Source of the DNA: Kastovskya adunca ATA6-11-RM4
GTDB lineage: Bacteria > Cyanobacteriota > Cyanobacteriia > Cyanobacteriales > Coleofasciculaceae
NCBI GenBank assembly: GCA_019359445.1
Contig: JAHHHJ010000008.1
Span: 154,454 to 218,453 of the forward strand
DNA: 64,000 bases
Direction of reading: 5' to 3'
The position numbers and the translations under genes are program-made. Of this stretch, positions 18,407-27,968 are shown one piece after another (positions within the stretch are counted from its first letter, which is position 1; every line of letters begins with the position of its first letter). The notes below the pieces were generated by a model, which had not been told where the DNA came from, did not search any database, and saw only the letters and a program-made list of their open reading frames with translations.

Positions 18407-18997
18407 ATGATTTTATCAATTAGTATCAACACTTTGCTTCCTTCATCCTTGACCCTGGGCGCGTTTTTCCCCGCTTTAGATAGTCTCCTTTCTACTCAAG
18501 GCATCATGGTGATGCTGCTAGCCGCCTATGCGGGTGCTATGTGGATGTTTCTCACTAGCGCCCCAAAAGTCCATACCGTCATGGTGACGGATTTGGAAGT
18601 GGCGCGGCAATTCTATGAAGGATTGTTGGATTTGTCAGCCGCCGAAGTCCCCTTGCACTACTACTACAACTACGAGCAAACCTTAGGAGTAACGGGTATC
18701 GATCCGTTGTATATGTCAGCAGGAATGGGAACCACCAGCGCCACCAAGCTCAATGGTTCAGATGGATTGTGGTATCAGCTTAAAAAGAGCACCCAACTAC
18801 ACGTCATTTCGGGGGCAAGCTTTGGTAGCAAAAATCGCCATCGCCATGTATGTTTTGATCGCGAATGTCTTGAACAGGTGCTGATGCGCGTGCAGATGCG
18901 GCAATTGAAGTACAAAGTCCGCTCTCAAAAACCCTTTAATTTCCTAGTGAAGGATATTGAAGGGCGCGTAATTGAGATGGTGGAGGTTTCGGGTTAG
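18407..18997 (+). CDS. Membrane-anchored glyoxalase/bleomycin-resistance-fold protein
   Basis: 196 residues from ATG 18407 (MILSISINTLLPSSLT). The frame is open for 44 codons upstream, but that part has no domain and the ATG at 18407 gives a normal N-terminus. A hydrophobic segment (about 30-50, GIMVMLLAAYAGAMWMFLT) precedes a vicinal-oxygen-chelate-like domain: VHTVMVTDLEVARQFYEGLL, followed by HRHVCFDRECLEQVLMRVQM and FNFLVKDIEGRVIEMVEV. The His and Glu positions expected for a metal site are present in HTVMV, RHVCF and IEMVE, but activity cannot be assigned. Family assignment is good; substrate unknown. Confidence 0.75.
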   Translation: MILSISINTLLPSSLTLGAFFPALDSLLSTQGIMVMLLAAYAGAMWMFLTSAPKVHTVMVTDLEVARQFYEGLLDLSAAEVPLHYYYNYEQTLGVTGIDPLYMSAGMGTTSATKLNGSDGLWYQLKKSTQLHVISGASFGSKNRHRHVCFDRECLEQVLMRVQMRQLKYKVRSQKPFNFLVKDIEGRVIEMVEVSG

Positions 18998-19040
18998 GGA
19001 TTGGGGAAATTCATCGATCTTTCGAGCTTTTATAGAAAGA

Positions 19041-19078
19041 GATCCCCCCAACTCCCCTTAAAAAGAGGGGCTTTTCAT
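19041..19078. repeat. CCCCTTAAAAAGAGGGG hairpin repeat
   Basis: GATCCCCCCAACTCCCC followed by TTAAAAAGAGGGGCTTTT is a shorter relative of the hairpin pair at 42976-43055. It is a common type of intergenic element in cyanobacteria. It may terminate the upstream gene, as CTTTTC follows the stem. Confidence 0.6.
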
Positions 19079-19170
19079 AAGCCGAGGATATTGTAGGGGC
19101 GCTCTTGCTTTCATTGGTGTCAACTTAAGCCCATTTTACGAGCTTCTTCCCTTAGTCCAAGCGCCGTTAG

Positions 19171-20868
19171 CTATATCACCCGATCGCATCCGTACTTTTC
19201 CCGGATGTGGGTATTAAAGTATTGACCAACTGAGGTAGCAATTTTTAGCTCGTGATGGATTTTTTCCGGGACATCGTGATATTTGTAGATGCTGCCGTTG
19301 GTAAATTCTACTTGCAGGGTTTGGGTATTTTGGTCATAGTCGAAAGACTTCAGCACCTGGCTAGAGTTTTTCAGTAAGGGGAAAGCGATCGCATCCCGAA
19401 TACTGGCACAATCCGTTAGTAGCATCACCAAGCGATCAATGCCAATTCCCAAACCGCCCGTTGGTGGCATTCCATACTCCAGCGCCGTCAAAAAGTCTTC
19501 ATCCACGCCTTGCGCTTCCAAATCCCCGGCGGCTTTCCGCGCCGCTTGCGCTTCTAAACGTTCGCGTTGATCGATGGGATCAGTCAACTCAGAAAAGCTA
19601 TTTGCCAGTTCTCGCCCGACAACAAATAACTCAAATCGCTCGACTAATCCCGGCTTTGAGCGGTGCGGCTTGGCAAGGGGCGAAATTTCTACCGGGAAAT
19701 CTAACACAAACGTCGGCTGAATCAAAGTTGCTTCGCATTTTTGCTCAAAGGCTTCATTTAGCAACTTTCCGAGGGATTGGCATTCCTCAACATTGGCAAT
19801 CCCCGCTCCTTTTGCTGCGGATATTGCCTCTTCCAGGGTTTTGAACGAATTGAAATCTAACCCCGTTTGTTCTTTCACCAACTCGTGCATCGTCACGCGC
19901 CGCCAAGGGGAAGTGAGGTTAATCTCCTCACCCTGGTAGGTCACTTGTAGCGTTCCCAACACCTGTTGCGCGGTGGTGGTAATAATGCCCTCCGTCAGCG
20001 CCATCATGTCGTTGTAGTCGGCGTAAGCCTGGTAAACCTCAATTGAGGTAAATTCTGGGTTGTGGCGCGTAGAGATGCCTTCATTGCGGAAAATCCGTCC
20101 TAGTTCAAATACCTTTTCAAACCCACCGACGATTAGCCGCTTCAGGTGGAGTTCTGTGGCGATTCGCAGGTACAACTCCATTTCTAAGGTGTTGTGGTAG
20201 GTAATAAACGGACGTGCATCTGCACCCCCGGCTTCTCCTTGAAGTACGGGGGTTTCAATTTCGATGAAGTCTTGCTCTTCTAGGTAACGGCGAATCGCGG
20301 CGGTAATTTTGGCACGGCGGCGGAAGGTTTCCCGGACGGTAGGGTTAACAATTAAGTCAACGTAGCGCTGGCGATAGCGCTTTTCGGTATCGGTTAGACC
20401 ATGCCATTTATCCGGTAAGGGTAAAAGAGATTTTGTCAGCATGGCGTATTGGCTGACGTAAACGGAGAGTTCGCCTTTTTCCGTGCGCTTAATTGTCCCC
20501 TTGACGCCGATAATGTCCCCAATATCGGTAAGCTGCTTGAGGTGGTTAAAGGCATCGGGAACGTCTGCCATGCCTTCTGTAATTTTTTTCTTTTCTAGAT
20601 AAAGCTGAATTGTGCCTGTTTCGTCTTGCAGGCTAAAGAATGCCAGTTTTCCGAACACTCGCCGTGCTAAGATGCGCCCCGCGATCGCTACTTCAAAATC
20701 TACTTCTTCGCCAGCAGACAAATCAGCAAATTTCTCTTGGAGTGGGGCGGTATGGTGGGTAGATTCCCAGCGATAGGCATAAGGGTTAAACCCTAGCTGC
20801 TTAAGCTGTGCGACTTTTTCTAAGCGTGTGGCACGAATTTCTTCTAAAGGGGACTGATCGGCAGACAT
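19171..20868 (-). CDS. lysS: Lysyl-tRNA synthetase with C-terminal KTSC domain
   Basis: 565 residues, class II synthetase that charges tRNA-Lys. OB-fold anticodon-binding domain at about 55-150 ([20 protein letters not shown]), catalytic core with motif 1 region ([37 protein letters not shown]), motif 2 ([20 protein letters not shown]) and motif 3 ([20 protein letters not shown]). The last 65 residues (501-565, [20 protein letters not shown] ... [15 protein letters not shown]) are a KTSC domain, an extra module named after its place on lysyl-tRNA synthetases. The domain's role is not established. The gene is monocistronic here. Confidence 0.97.
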   Translation of the reverse strand: MSADQSPLEEIRATRLEKVAQLKQLGFNPYAYRWESTHHTAPLQEKFADLSAGEEVDFEVAIAGRILARRVFGKLAFFSLQDETGTIQLYLEKKKITEGMADVPDAFNHLKQLTDIGDIIGVKGTIKRTEKGELSVYVSQYAMLTKSLLPLPDKWHGLTDTEKRYRQRYVDLIVNPTVRETFRRRAKITAAIRRYLEEQDFIEIETPVLQGEAGGADARPFITYHNTLEMELYLRIATELHLKRLIVGGFEKVFELGRIFRNEGISTRHNPEFTSIEVYQAYADYNDMMALTEGIITTTAQQVLGTLQVTYQGEEINLTSPWRRVTMHELVKEQTGLDFNSFKTLEEAISAAKGAGIANVEECQSLGKLLNEAFEQKCEATLIQPTFVLDFPVEISPLAKPHRSKPGLVERFELFVVGRELANSFSELTDPIDQRERLEAQAARKAAGDLEAQGVDEDFLTALEYGMPPTGGLGIGIDRLVMLLTDCASIRDAIAFPLLKNSSQVLKSFDYDQNTQTLQVEFTNGSIYKYHDVPEKIHHELKIATSVGQYFNTHIREKYGCDRVI

Positions 20869-21041
20869 AGCGACGAATAACTATAAAAATTGCGTAGACA
20901 GAGTTTTAAGACATGGCTCTACCGGATTGTTTTAGGTAGAGGCACGCAAAGTTAAATTATAGAAACGATTTGGCGATCGCAGGTGTTTCGGCAAGTCACC
21001 TCACGAGCCTAAACTGAGATTTGCACGCCTGAGGTGACAGT

Positions 21042-21452
21042 ATGGATCAACTAGACCGCTTGATCAAAATGGCAGAAGATGAGCTGACGGAGTACAGCAC
21101 CGATGCCCGCAAAATGGAAAAACTCCGCCGCAAAATTGGTCTATCTGTCCCCATAGCAGAACAGCGTCGTTGTCGTGAAGCTTTGGCTGTGCAACTTCCC
21201 AAAAGTGGCTTTCGCCAAATCCTGGAGGAACAGCGCCAAGCGGTGGCTTTGCCGTTTTGGGGGCTGGCGGGATTAGGGTTATTAGCCGGGGTTTCTCTAT
21301 CGCAAAGCTTAGGCTATGTCGCCGCCGTCATCGGAACTGTAAGCGCCTATCGCCTCCAGAAATGGGGCTGGGAGTTGCAAGCAAAACGCCTGCTGCTCAA
21401 TACGCTGGAGGATATTGAAGCCCGGATAACACAACCGCAGCCTGAGTCCTGA
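21042..21452 (+). CDS. Small protein with two membrane helices, unknown function
   Basis: 136 residues: an N-terminal amphipathic, charged region (MDQLDRLIKMAEDELTEY, KMEKLRRKIG), a hydrophobic hairpin at about 70-105 (PFWGLAGLGLLAGVSL, LGYVAAVIGTVSAY) and a short C-terminal helix. I do not recognise the family. Initiation at ATG 21042 follows GAGGTGACAGT, a plausible ribosome site. It ends ...PQPES, with the stop in a GAGTCCTGAG copy, two bases from the stop of the convergent gene at 21454. Confidence 0.65.
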   Translation: MDQLDRLIKMAEDELTEYSTDARKMEKLRRKIGLSVPIAEQRRCREALAVQLPKSGFRQILEEQRQAVALPFWGLAGLGLLAGVSLSQSLGYVAAVIGTVSAYRLQKWGWELQAKRLLLNTLEDIEARITQPQPES

Positions 21453-21453
21453 G

Positions 21454-21696
21454 TTAGTTGGAGTTTAGCCGCTTAGAGATTTGGCTAGCGATCCCGCTGA
21501 TTAGCGCTCCTGCCATGAGAATGCCGATAGCAGGGGTAAAGACGGGTTGCCAAAGGCGATACCAGAGATCGAGTCCTAAAGGAACGCCCAGGGAATGACC
21601 GATAACGGCGATCGCTAACCAAAAAAAACTCAACAGCACTAGGAAAAAATCGATCGCCAAAAGTTGGTTGAGCCACTCGGTCAGTTTGTCTTTCAT
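21454..21696 (-). CDS. Small membrane protein, unknown function
   Basis: 80 residues from ATG 21696 (MKDKLTEWLNQLLAIDFFLV). Two hydrophobic segments (about 13-32 and 50-70, FFLVLLSFFWLAIAVIG and FTPAIGILMAGALISGIA) suggest an integral membrane protein. An upstream ATG at 21753 would add 19 residues with no extra support. It converges tail to tail with the preceding gene, and the DUF1816 gene lies just upstream on the same strand, so the two small genes may form a unit. Confidence 0.6.
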   Translation of the reverse strand: MKDKLTEWLNQLLAIDFFLVLLSFFWLAIAVIGHSLGVPLGLDLWYRLWQPVFTPAIGILMAGALISGIASQISKRLNSN

Positions 21697-21784
21697 TGTG
21701 CGATCGCTAACTAATTTTAGGTACCCTCGAATAGTTTTCGTTACTTTTATCACTTATGCGATCGCCTAGAGACAATTTTTAACA

Positions 21785-22054
21785 CTATTCGTTTGTAACG
21801 GTGAGAGTACGAGGCTGACCTTGCCACAAGGAAACGGTAACAATTTTTGCTCCTTCCTCTTCTAAGTCTTCAATGTACCCTGAACGCCTCAGTTCCGCTT
21901 CGTCATTGCTTTCAAAAGGGCCAAAATAGTAGGTACAGTGAGGCATTTCTGTCATCACTTTTAGCCACCAAGGTTGAGCGGGGCGAGGGCGATAAGAGCT
22001 GATGAGCAGGCTGAAGAAAACCAAGTAAACGCAGAACAAAAAAACTCCAACCAT
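21785..22054 (-). CDS. DUF1816 protein with N-terminal membrane helix
   Basis: 89 residues. A membrane segment (about 3-20, GVFLFCVYLVFFSLLISS) precedes a DUF1816 domain: WWLKVMTEMPHCTYYFGPFE, then SNDEAELRRSGYIEDLEEEG, then AKIVTVSLWQGQPRTLTV. DUF1816 is a small cyanobacterial domain related to the CpcD-type linker fold, and most members lack the membrane helix. Function is not established. A perfect 11-bp inverted repeat lies 46 bases upstream of the start codon. Confidence 0.8.
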   Translation of the reverse strand: MVGVFLFCVYLVFFSLLISSYRPRPAQPWWLKVMTEMPHCTYYFGPFESNDEAELRRSGYIEDLEEEGAKIVTVSLWQGQPRTLTVTNE

Positions 22055-22099
22055 GAGAGAAATCCGCGATTGTAGGAATGGACTGATTCCCTCGGTATC

Positions 22100-22138
22100 T
22101 TTTATGAATGGAAGTGCCTAAACGTCTCATTCATAAAA
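22100..22138 (-). promoter_or_regulatory. 11-bp perfect inverted repeat upstream of the DUF1816 gene
   Basis: TTTTATGAATG (22100-22110) and CATTCATAAAA (22128-22138) are separated by 17 bases. It lies upstream of the DUF1816 start and in no gene I believe in. It could be an operator or, on RNA, a hairpin. The remaining 300 bases up to 22441 show no gene. Confidence 0.5.
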
Positions 22139-22441
22139 ACTCCGTCAGGCAAAGCGGGCATTTTTTTCAGAGGCTGTCTTGGCAATTGGTAAGTTAGGAA
22201 AATTTTTATCTTTTGTTCCTTAAACTCCAAATGTTGAAGAATTTTTAAGATCGAGGTGAATTGACTTTTTGTAGTACAACGGCAACAATGTTGAGCGATC
22301 GATGACCCGTGCTCCGTCAATATATAGTTAATGGTAAGACTCTCTCTCGAAAAGTTGCCAGTTAAAATTTTTAGAGTTCACTAACGCAGGGCTTGCTAGA
22401 GAGTCAATACAAGGCGCGTCACTTACCCCCCCATAACGTTT

Positions 22442-23920
22442 ATGCAGAGATTCTGCCGCCAACGTCCAGCCATCACCAGCAGCCTAAAAGCCTGTAGTGT
22501 TACCCTTCTGTGTGCGTTTGTCGCTGGTTGTTCTTCCTCGTCAGCGCCCAATACTACCGCACAATTTATTTCTCGACTGACTTCAGGGAATCGCCCTGTC
22601 GTCTCGGAAGCCCCAGCGACTTGTGAGCTTGCCGTTGATCCCTTCTCTGAGGCAATCAACCAGGCGATGAACGCGGCGATTCTCGCCCAGTCTGCCGAAT
22701 CTGATCGCCAGTGGAATGCCGTCTCATTAGAGTGGATTCAAGCGATTGAGAGGATGCAGGCGGTTCCTTTTAATAGCCCGAAGAAAGCCTTTGCCCAGAA
22801 AAAAGTAACAGAGTACCTGAAAAACTTACAAGTTGCTCAACAGAAAACGAGTACAACGCGATCGCAACTTCCCTTCAACAGTTTTGACAACGCCCTCCTA
22901 GATGAGCAGTTGCTGCTGTACTTATCCTACGTTGAGGCGGTAGGAGCACCGGATATCCTCATCGTCGGCAGTTCCCGCGCCTTGTTAGGCGTTGATCCTA
23001 GTCAGCTACAGCAATCGTTAGCCGCCAAAGGCAACGCGGGTTTAAAAATCTTTAACTTCGGCGTTAATGGAGCAACAGCGCAATTTGTTGACTTACTAAT
23101 CCGACAAGTTTTAACACCAGAACAACTGCCCCAAATGATTGTATTGGCAGATGGCGTGCGGGCATTTAATAGCGGACGACCGGATAAAACCTACAGCGCC
23201 CTCGTTAGCTCTCCCGGCTATAAGAGTGTTGCTACAGGTAGCCGTCCGAAGCTACCGCCCCAAGAATTAGCACCGGGTGCTACTTGCGGAAAAACACGCC
23301 CAGAGGAAGCTGTGATTGTCCCAACGGACGAGGCTAAGAATTCCCAGCCTTTACAGGTAGCCCAAGCCGCTGAAGCTGAGGATACCGCCACTACTTCCCC
23401 TCTCCCTCCCGAGCGCTGGCTGATCCGCCAGGTTACCATTGCTCAGGCAAATACTCAGGCAAACACCAGTTACCAAGGCTCTGCAATTGACGCTAACGGC
23501 TTCCTGACGGTAGAAGAGCGCTTTTCCCCAACGGAGTACTACCAGCAAAAGCCACGGGTTGCAGGGCGGTACGATGCGGACTACCAACCCTTTAGTATGG
23601 CAGGTCAGCAAGCAACGGCTCTCAAGCGGCTACAAGCCTTTGCACGGGAAAAGCAAATTCCGCTTGTAGTGGTTAACCTACCCGTTACCAAAGATTATCT
23701 AGATACGGTGCGCCGCAGCCGTGAACAGCAGTTTCGGCAATTTATGCAGCAACGCGCTAGTCAAGAAGGATTTATCTTCGTTGACATGGGCGATCGCTTT
23801 CTCAATCAAAATGAATACTTTACTGACCCCAGCCACCTCAACCGCTACGGAGCCGCAGCGGTTTCCAGCCAGCTAGCGGCAGAAAGTAGAATTCCCTGGC
23901 CGATTTCAAGACCACAGTAA
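22442..23920 (+). CDS. SGNH/GDSL-like lipoprotein (DUF1574 type)
   Basis: 492 residues. The N-terminus is a lipoprotein signal with lipobox VAGC (about 27-30). Central motifs are those of a cell-surface SGNH-like hydrolase or acyl-transfer protein: ILIVGSSRALLGVDPSQLQQ (block I, nucleophile-type Ser), FNFGVNGATAQF (block II, Gly/Asn) and EYFTDPSHLNRYGAAAVSSQ (block V, Asp and His). A low-complexity insert (about 255-345) separates the halves. The architecture fits DUF1574-type proteins, which are usually linked to surface polysaccharide modification; substrate unknown. It lies next to a CRISPR array and about 4 kb from the cellulose locus, which is only positional. Confidence 0.75.
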   Translation: MQRFCRQRPAITSSLKACSVTLLCAFVAGCSSSSAPNTTAQFISRLTSGNRPVVSEAPATCELAVDPFSEAINQAMNAAILAQSAESDRQWNAVSLEWIQAIERMQAVPFNSPKKAFAQKKVTEYLKNLQVAQQKTSTTRSQLPFNSFDNALLDEQLLLYLSYVEAVGAPDILIVGSSRALLGVDPSQLQQSLAAKGNAGLKIFNFGVNGATAQFVDLLIRQVLTPEQLPQMIVLADGVRAFNSGRPDKTYSALVSSPGYKSVATGSRPKLPPQELAPGATCGKTRPEEAVIVPTDEAKNSQPLQVAQAAEAEDTATTSPLPPERWLIRQVTIAQANTQANTSYQGSAIDANGFLTVEERFSPTEYYQQKPRVAGRYDADYQPFSMAGQQATALKRLQAFAREKQIPLVVVNLPVTKDYLDTVRRSREQQFRQFMQQRASQEGFIFVDMGDRFLNQNEYFTDPSHLNRYGAAAVSSQLAAESRIPWPISRPQ

Positions 23921-23944
23921 GAATGCTGTACTGAGAAGTTAGTG

Positions 23945-23969
23945 GAGGGTTACACTTAAGCTAACCCTC
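23945..23969 (+). terminator. Possible terminator after the DUF1574 gene
   Basis: GAGGGTTA (23945-23952) and TAACCCTC (23962-23969) form an 8-bp stem with a 9-base loop about 25 bases after the stop. The T-run downstream is poor (TCTAAAATTTG), so efficiency is uncertain. Confidence 0.6.
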
Positions 23970-23991
23970 TCTAAAATTTGCTGCGTAGGCA

Positions 23992-24028
23992 GTTTCAATC
24001 CCTAATAGGGATTAGTAGAAGTTTAAAC
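23992..24028 (-). repeat. Orphan CRISPR repeat of the array-2 type
   Basis: A full 37-base copy that begins GTTTCAATCCCTAATAGGG and ends AGTAGAAGTTTAAAC, which is the array 2 repeat and not that of array 1. It stands 317 bases before the first repeat of array 1, at that array's leader-distal end, with no second repeat near it. Confidence 0.85.
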
Positions 24029-24345
24029 CTGTGATCGCTAGCTGTCGATCGGATCTCGTAGGTGGTTTTCCTATGTGATCTAGAAAGCGACCATCTAGAT
24101 CTTGAGCAGGCAGAGGGTTTACCCTATCAACACTAAAGGGCGTAAGTCTTTAATGTTTAAGCCTTGCAGCAATCTAAGTCTATACTCACTTCAGCCCTCC
24201 CTGTTTTTCAAGGGACTACGGAGGCAGCAGTTTGCTTAAATACCTTGGGGCGCGATTGGTTATAGTCTCAGGGAGTCTATAAGCTTCATTTCCTCTAGCT
24301 CATCCTGTAGTATAGGTTATCCCTCAGAGGGTGTCTAGTGTTTAT
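24029..24345. other. Spacer-sized-out stretch between orphan repeat and array 1
   Basis: 317 bases with no open frame and no recognisable repeat copy. Short matches such as ATCTAGA/TCTAGATC and CTCAGGGAG/CTCAGAGG exist but build no structure I can defend. It may be decayed leader-distal array DNA or unrelated sequence. Confidence 0.3.
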
Positions 24346-27300
24346 GTTTCAATCCCTAATAGGGATTATTGGTATTTGAAACTAGGTTAGTATGTTACTG
24401 CCTAAGGTATAAGCCAGAGTACTCTGTTTCAATCCCTAATAGGGATTATTGGTATTTGAAACGAAAAAGCAAAAAGAGGAGGTTAAAAAAAGCGTAGTTT
24501 CAATCCCTAATAGGGATTATTGGTATTTGAAACGAAAATGCAAGTCTGGGTTTAAATCTGAGAAAAGAAGTTTCAATCCCTAATAGGGATTATTGGTATT
24601 TGAAACTTTCATCTACTCTCCTTTAGCAGCTTGGAGGAAATAGTTTCAATCCCTAATAGGGATTATTGGTATTTGAAACAGTTGCTAACAAAATGCGTTC
24701 GACAATTGTTACTGTTTCAATCCCTAATAGGGATTATTGGTATTTGAAACCTTGAGTGATTGTGTTTTGGTAGCTACTGAGCAACGTTTCAATCCCTAAT
24801 AGGGATTATTGGTATTTGAAACTCAGTTGGTGAATGTGAACGAGCGATTCCTTGATTTGTTTCAATCCCTAATAGGGATTATTGGTATTTGAAACATAAG
24901 TGGTTTTGCCGATCGGATAAAAGAGGCTGGTTCAAGTTTCAATCCCTAATAGGGATTATTGGTATTTGAAACCTTGGTGGTGCTGGACGACTTGATTAAA
25001 TCCCCGTTTCAATCCCTAATAGGGATTATTGGTATTTGAAACTCATTCTTTGAAAGAAACCCCTCGCTAGTCTGGAGTTTCAATCCCTAATAGGGATTAT
25101 TGGTATTTGAAACCCGATCCACGTAAACGTGAGTAATTGGATACAGGCGACACGTTTCAATCCCTAATAGGGATTATTGGTATTTGAAACCTGCTCTTTC
25201 CCTAAACCGCGCCGCGCTTCCAAAAGAGAAGATGTTTCAATCCCTAATAGGGATTATTGGTATTTGAAACACTTATAGATTGGTGATCTATGGTTCCCAC
25301 CGTTACCGTTTCAATCCCTAATAGGGATTATTGGTATTTGAAACCACTTCAGCTAATATGCTGGATGCTACCAGAAGCAGGTTTCAATCCCTAATAGGGA
25401 TTATTGGTATTTGAAACTGGCTGGAAATAAGCCAGGAAGCCTTACGGGAATCCCAGAAGCAGGTTTCAATCCCTAATAGGGATTATTGGTATTTGAAACG
25501 GATGTAATTGGGGATGATGATGATAGCTATTCATGTTTCAATCCCTAATAGGGATTATTGGTATTTGAAACGATTCAATGCTTAAGGGTAGTAGAACGAA
25601 CTTAAACGTTTCAATCCCTAATAGGGATTATTGGTATTTGAAACTGTAGGTAATAGGGTTTATACGATTTAGTTAAATGTTTCAATCCCTAATAGGGATT
25701 ATTGGTATTTGAAACTAGCTTGCTTTTGTTTCAATGCTAATAGATAGTCTTGTTTCAATCCCTAATAGGGATTATTGGTATTTGAAACGCAGCACAACCA
25801 AGCCGGGGGGATGTTTGAATGGTTTCAATCCCTAATAGGGATTATTGGTATTTGAAACTCAATCCGTTGACCGCTAAAGTAACCAATTTAAATGTTTCAA
25901 TCCCTAATAGGGATTATTGGTATTTGAAACCTTATCTAAAGTTATTAGTACGGTGCCAGGATATTTATTAGTTTCAATCCCTAATAGGGATTATTGGTAT
26001 TTGAAACTAATATTTTGATGGTGAGTAGTTATCTTCCTAGTTTCAATCCCTAATAGGGATTATTGGTATTTGAAACAGGGAAATAAGCCCTACTTCTCCC
26101 CCCTCCTCCAAGTTTCAATCCCTAATAGGGATTATTGGTATTTGAAACCTGTGGTTCCTTTTGGAATCTCCTTTGCTCTCAAGATTGCCGGTTTCAATCC
26201 CTAATAGGGATTATTGGTATTTGAAACGATTCTCAGCGGTCTGTAACCTGCTGGGCAAGGGGTTTCAATCCCTAATAGGGATTATTGGTATTTGAAACAC
26301 CAGTTGCAAGAGATTTTTAAAGCTTCCTTCTCTGGTTTCAATCCCTAATAGGGATTATTGGTATTTGAAACGTCCGGGTCTTTGCCCCGGCATAGCAATC
26401 GCTCTGTTTCAATCCCTAATAGGGATTATTGGTATTTGAAACCATTTAGGTCTTTGTGAAGAAGTAAGGCATCATCATCCAGCGAGTTTCAATCCCTAAT
26501 AGGGATTATTGGTATTTGAAACGTCGCCAGTCGCAACCATTGACGACGCAGCAGCTCGTTTCAATCCCTAATAGGGATTATTGGTATTTGAAACCGGATA
26601 GCCTTTTCCGCTTCACTCACCCAGCTAGGGTTTCAATCCCTAATAGGGATTATTGGTATTTGAAACTCGCTGAGTCCAACCGAAGCGTTGCCTCAAGCAT
26701 TGCTAAAAGTGCGTTTCAATCCCTAATAGGGATTATTGGTATTTGAAACCTCGGATCTCTGGGGGCAAATCTCGAAGGATGGCGTTTCAATCCCTAATAG
26801 GGATTATTGGTATTTGAAACCCGCGTTCACCCGGAGCAATGCCCGTAAATATTTGGTTTCAATCCCTAATAGGGATTATTGGTATTTGAAACCTGAGCTG
26901 GATTGTGGGTAAGCAGTACTCCCAGTGTTTCAATCCCTAATAGGGATTATTGGTATTTGAAACCTACAGACTGATCGACTGACCTAGCTCCCTTCAGGTT
27001 TCAATCCCTAATAGGGATTATTGGTATTTGAAACAGGCGATCGCTTAGAACTTTTAGTAGCCAGCCTCATTCAAGGTTTCAATCCCTAATAGGGATTATT
27101 GGTATTTGAAACTATTTCCTCCAAGCTGCTAAGGGGGAATGATGAAGTTTCAATCCCTAATAGGGATTATTGGTATTTGAAACCGCCTACATTAAAGGCA
27201 TCTATAAGGTACTTTTCATGTTTCAATCCCTAATAGGGATTATTGGTATTTGAAACCTGACTTGGCGGCAAGTGCTTCTTGCACCTAAATAGTTTCAATC

Positions 27301-27704
27301 CCTAATAGGGATTATTGGTATTTGAAACTATCCCTCAACAACATTGGCGAATTGAGAAATATTGTTTCAATCCCTAATAGGGATTATTGGTATTTGAAAC
27401 GCAGAGTGTCATCCAGCATTCCATAGAGCCTGTCTCCTAGTGTTTCAATCCCTAATAGGGATTATTGGTATTTGAAACGGCGGTTGATCAATTCCTGTCC
27501 CCTCTCTCTTGAAGTTTCAATCCCTAATAGGGATTATTGGTATTTGAAACAACTGTCTGTTCTCGCTTTTGGCGGGCAGTATTTTCTTTGGTTTCAATCC
27601 CTAATAGGGATTATTGGTATTTGAAACCCAACGCATCGTGTTACTAGGTGGTGGTACACCTCGACCTGTTTCAATCCCTAATAGGGATTATTGGTATTTG
27701 AAAC
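24346..27704 (-). CRISPR. CRISPR array 1: 46 repeats of 37 bp, 45 spacers
   Basis: Repeats begin GTTTCAATCCCTAATAGGGA and end TTATTGGTATTTGAAAC on the plus strand. I counted 46 repeats with no base change and 45 spacers of 32-46 bases. Cyanobacterial repeats normally end in ATTGAAAC, so the crRNA sense is the minus strand and the leader is on the right. The inner AATCCC-TATTA-GGGATT palindrome provides the hairpin, and outer GTTTCAA/TTGAAAC adds a second pairing. Variable spacer length is usual for type I-D or type III systems. No cas gene lies in this window, so the subtype cannot be set. Confidence 0.98.
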
Positions 27705-27957
27705 TGCGGCAGCCTGAAAAGCTTGGTGTATTTAGTTTTCGAGGTGCAGTTGCGCGAATGGAAAATATTATAGCATTTGAGGGAGGGAAGCGCCAAAAAC
27801 CTGAAAAAGACTCTTGGCGAAAATCACCTTCAGACAAGGGTTTCAGCCACGGCGCGGATCGGTTTTGAGGTAGATAGGGGTGAAATCCTTGTAGCAGGAG
27901 GGATAGAGGCAGATCAAAACGCGATCGCCTCCCAACACCTACCCATCCGCGCTCGGA
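27705..27957 (-). promoter_or_regulatory. CRISPR leader 1
   Basis: The 250 bases next to the last repeat are duplicated next to array 2 (44814-45065). The first 51 bases beside the array are identical in both; farther out identity drops but remains clear until the end of the GH5 gene. This adjacency and conservation mark it as the leader that recruits the adaptation machinery and carries the promoter. Confidence 0.85.
27767..27796 (-). promoter_or_regulatory. Promoter-like element in CRISPR leader 1
   Basis: On the minus strand TTGGCG (27791-27796) and TATAAT (27767-27772) are 18 bases apart. The same pair and spacing recur in leader 2 while the bases between differ. The -10 box lies about 62 bases before the first repeat. 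Confidence 0.65.
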
Positions 27958-27968
27958 ACCGTTCAAAC

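Noticed and set aside
26516..26746. Plus-strand frames inside array 1 (also 27614-27868)
   Set aside because: They translate repeats (SIPNRDYWYLK) and spacers and are a by-product of the array.
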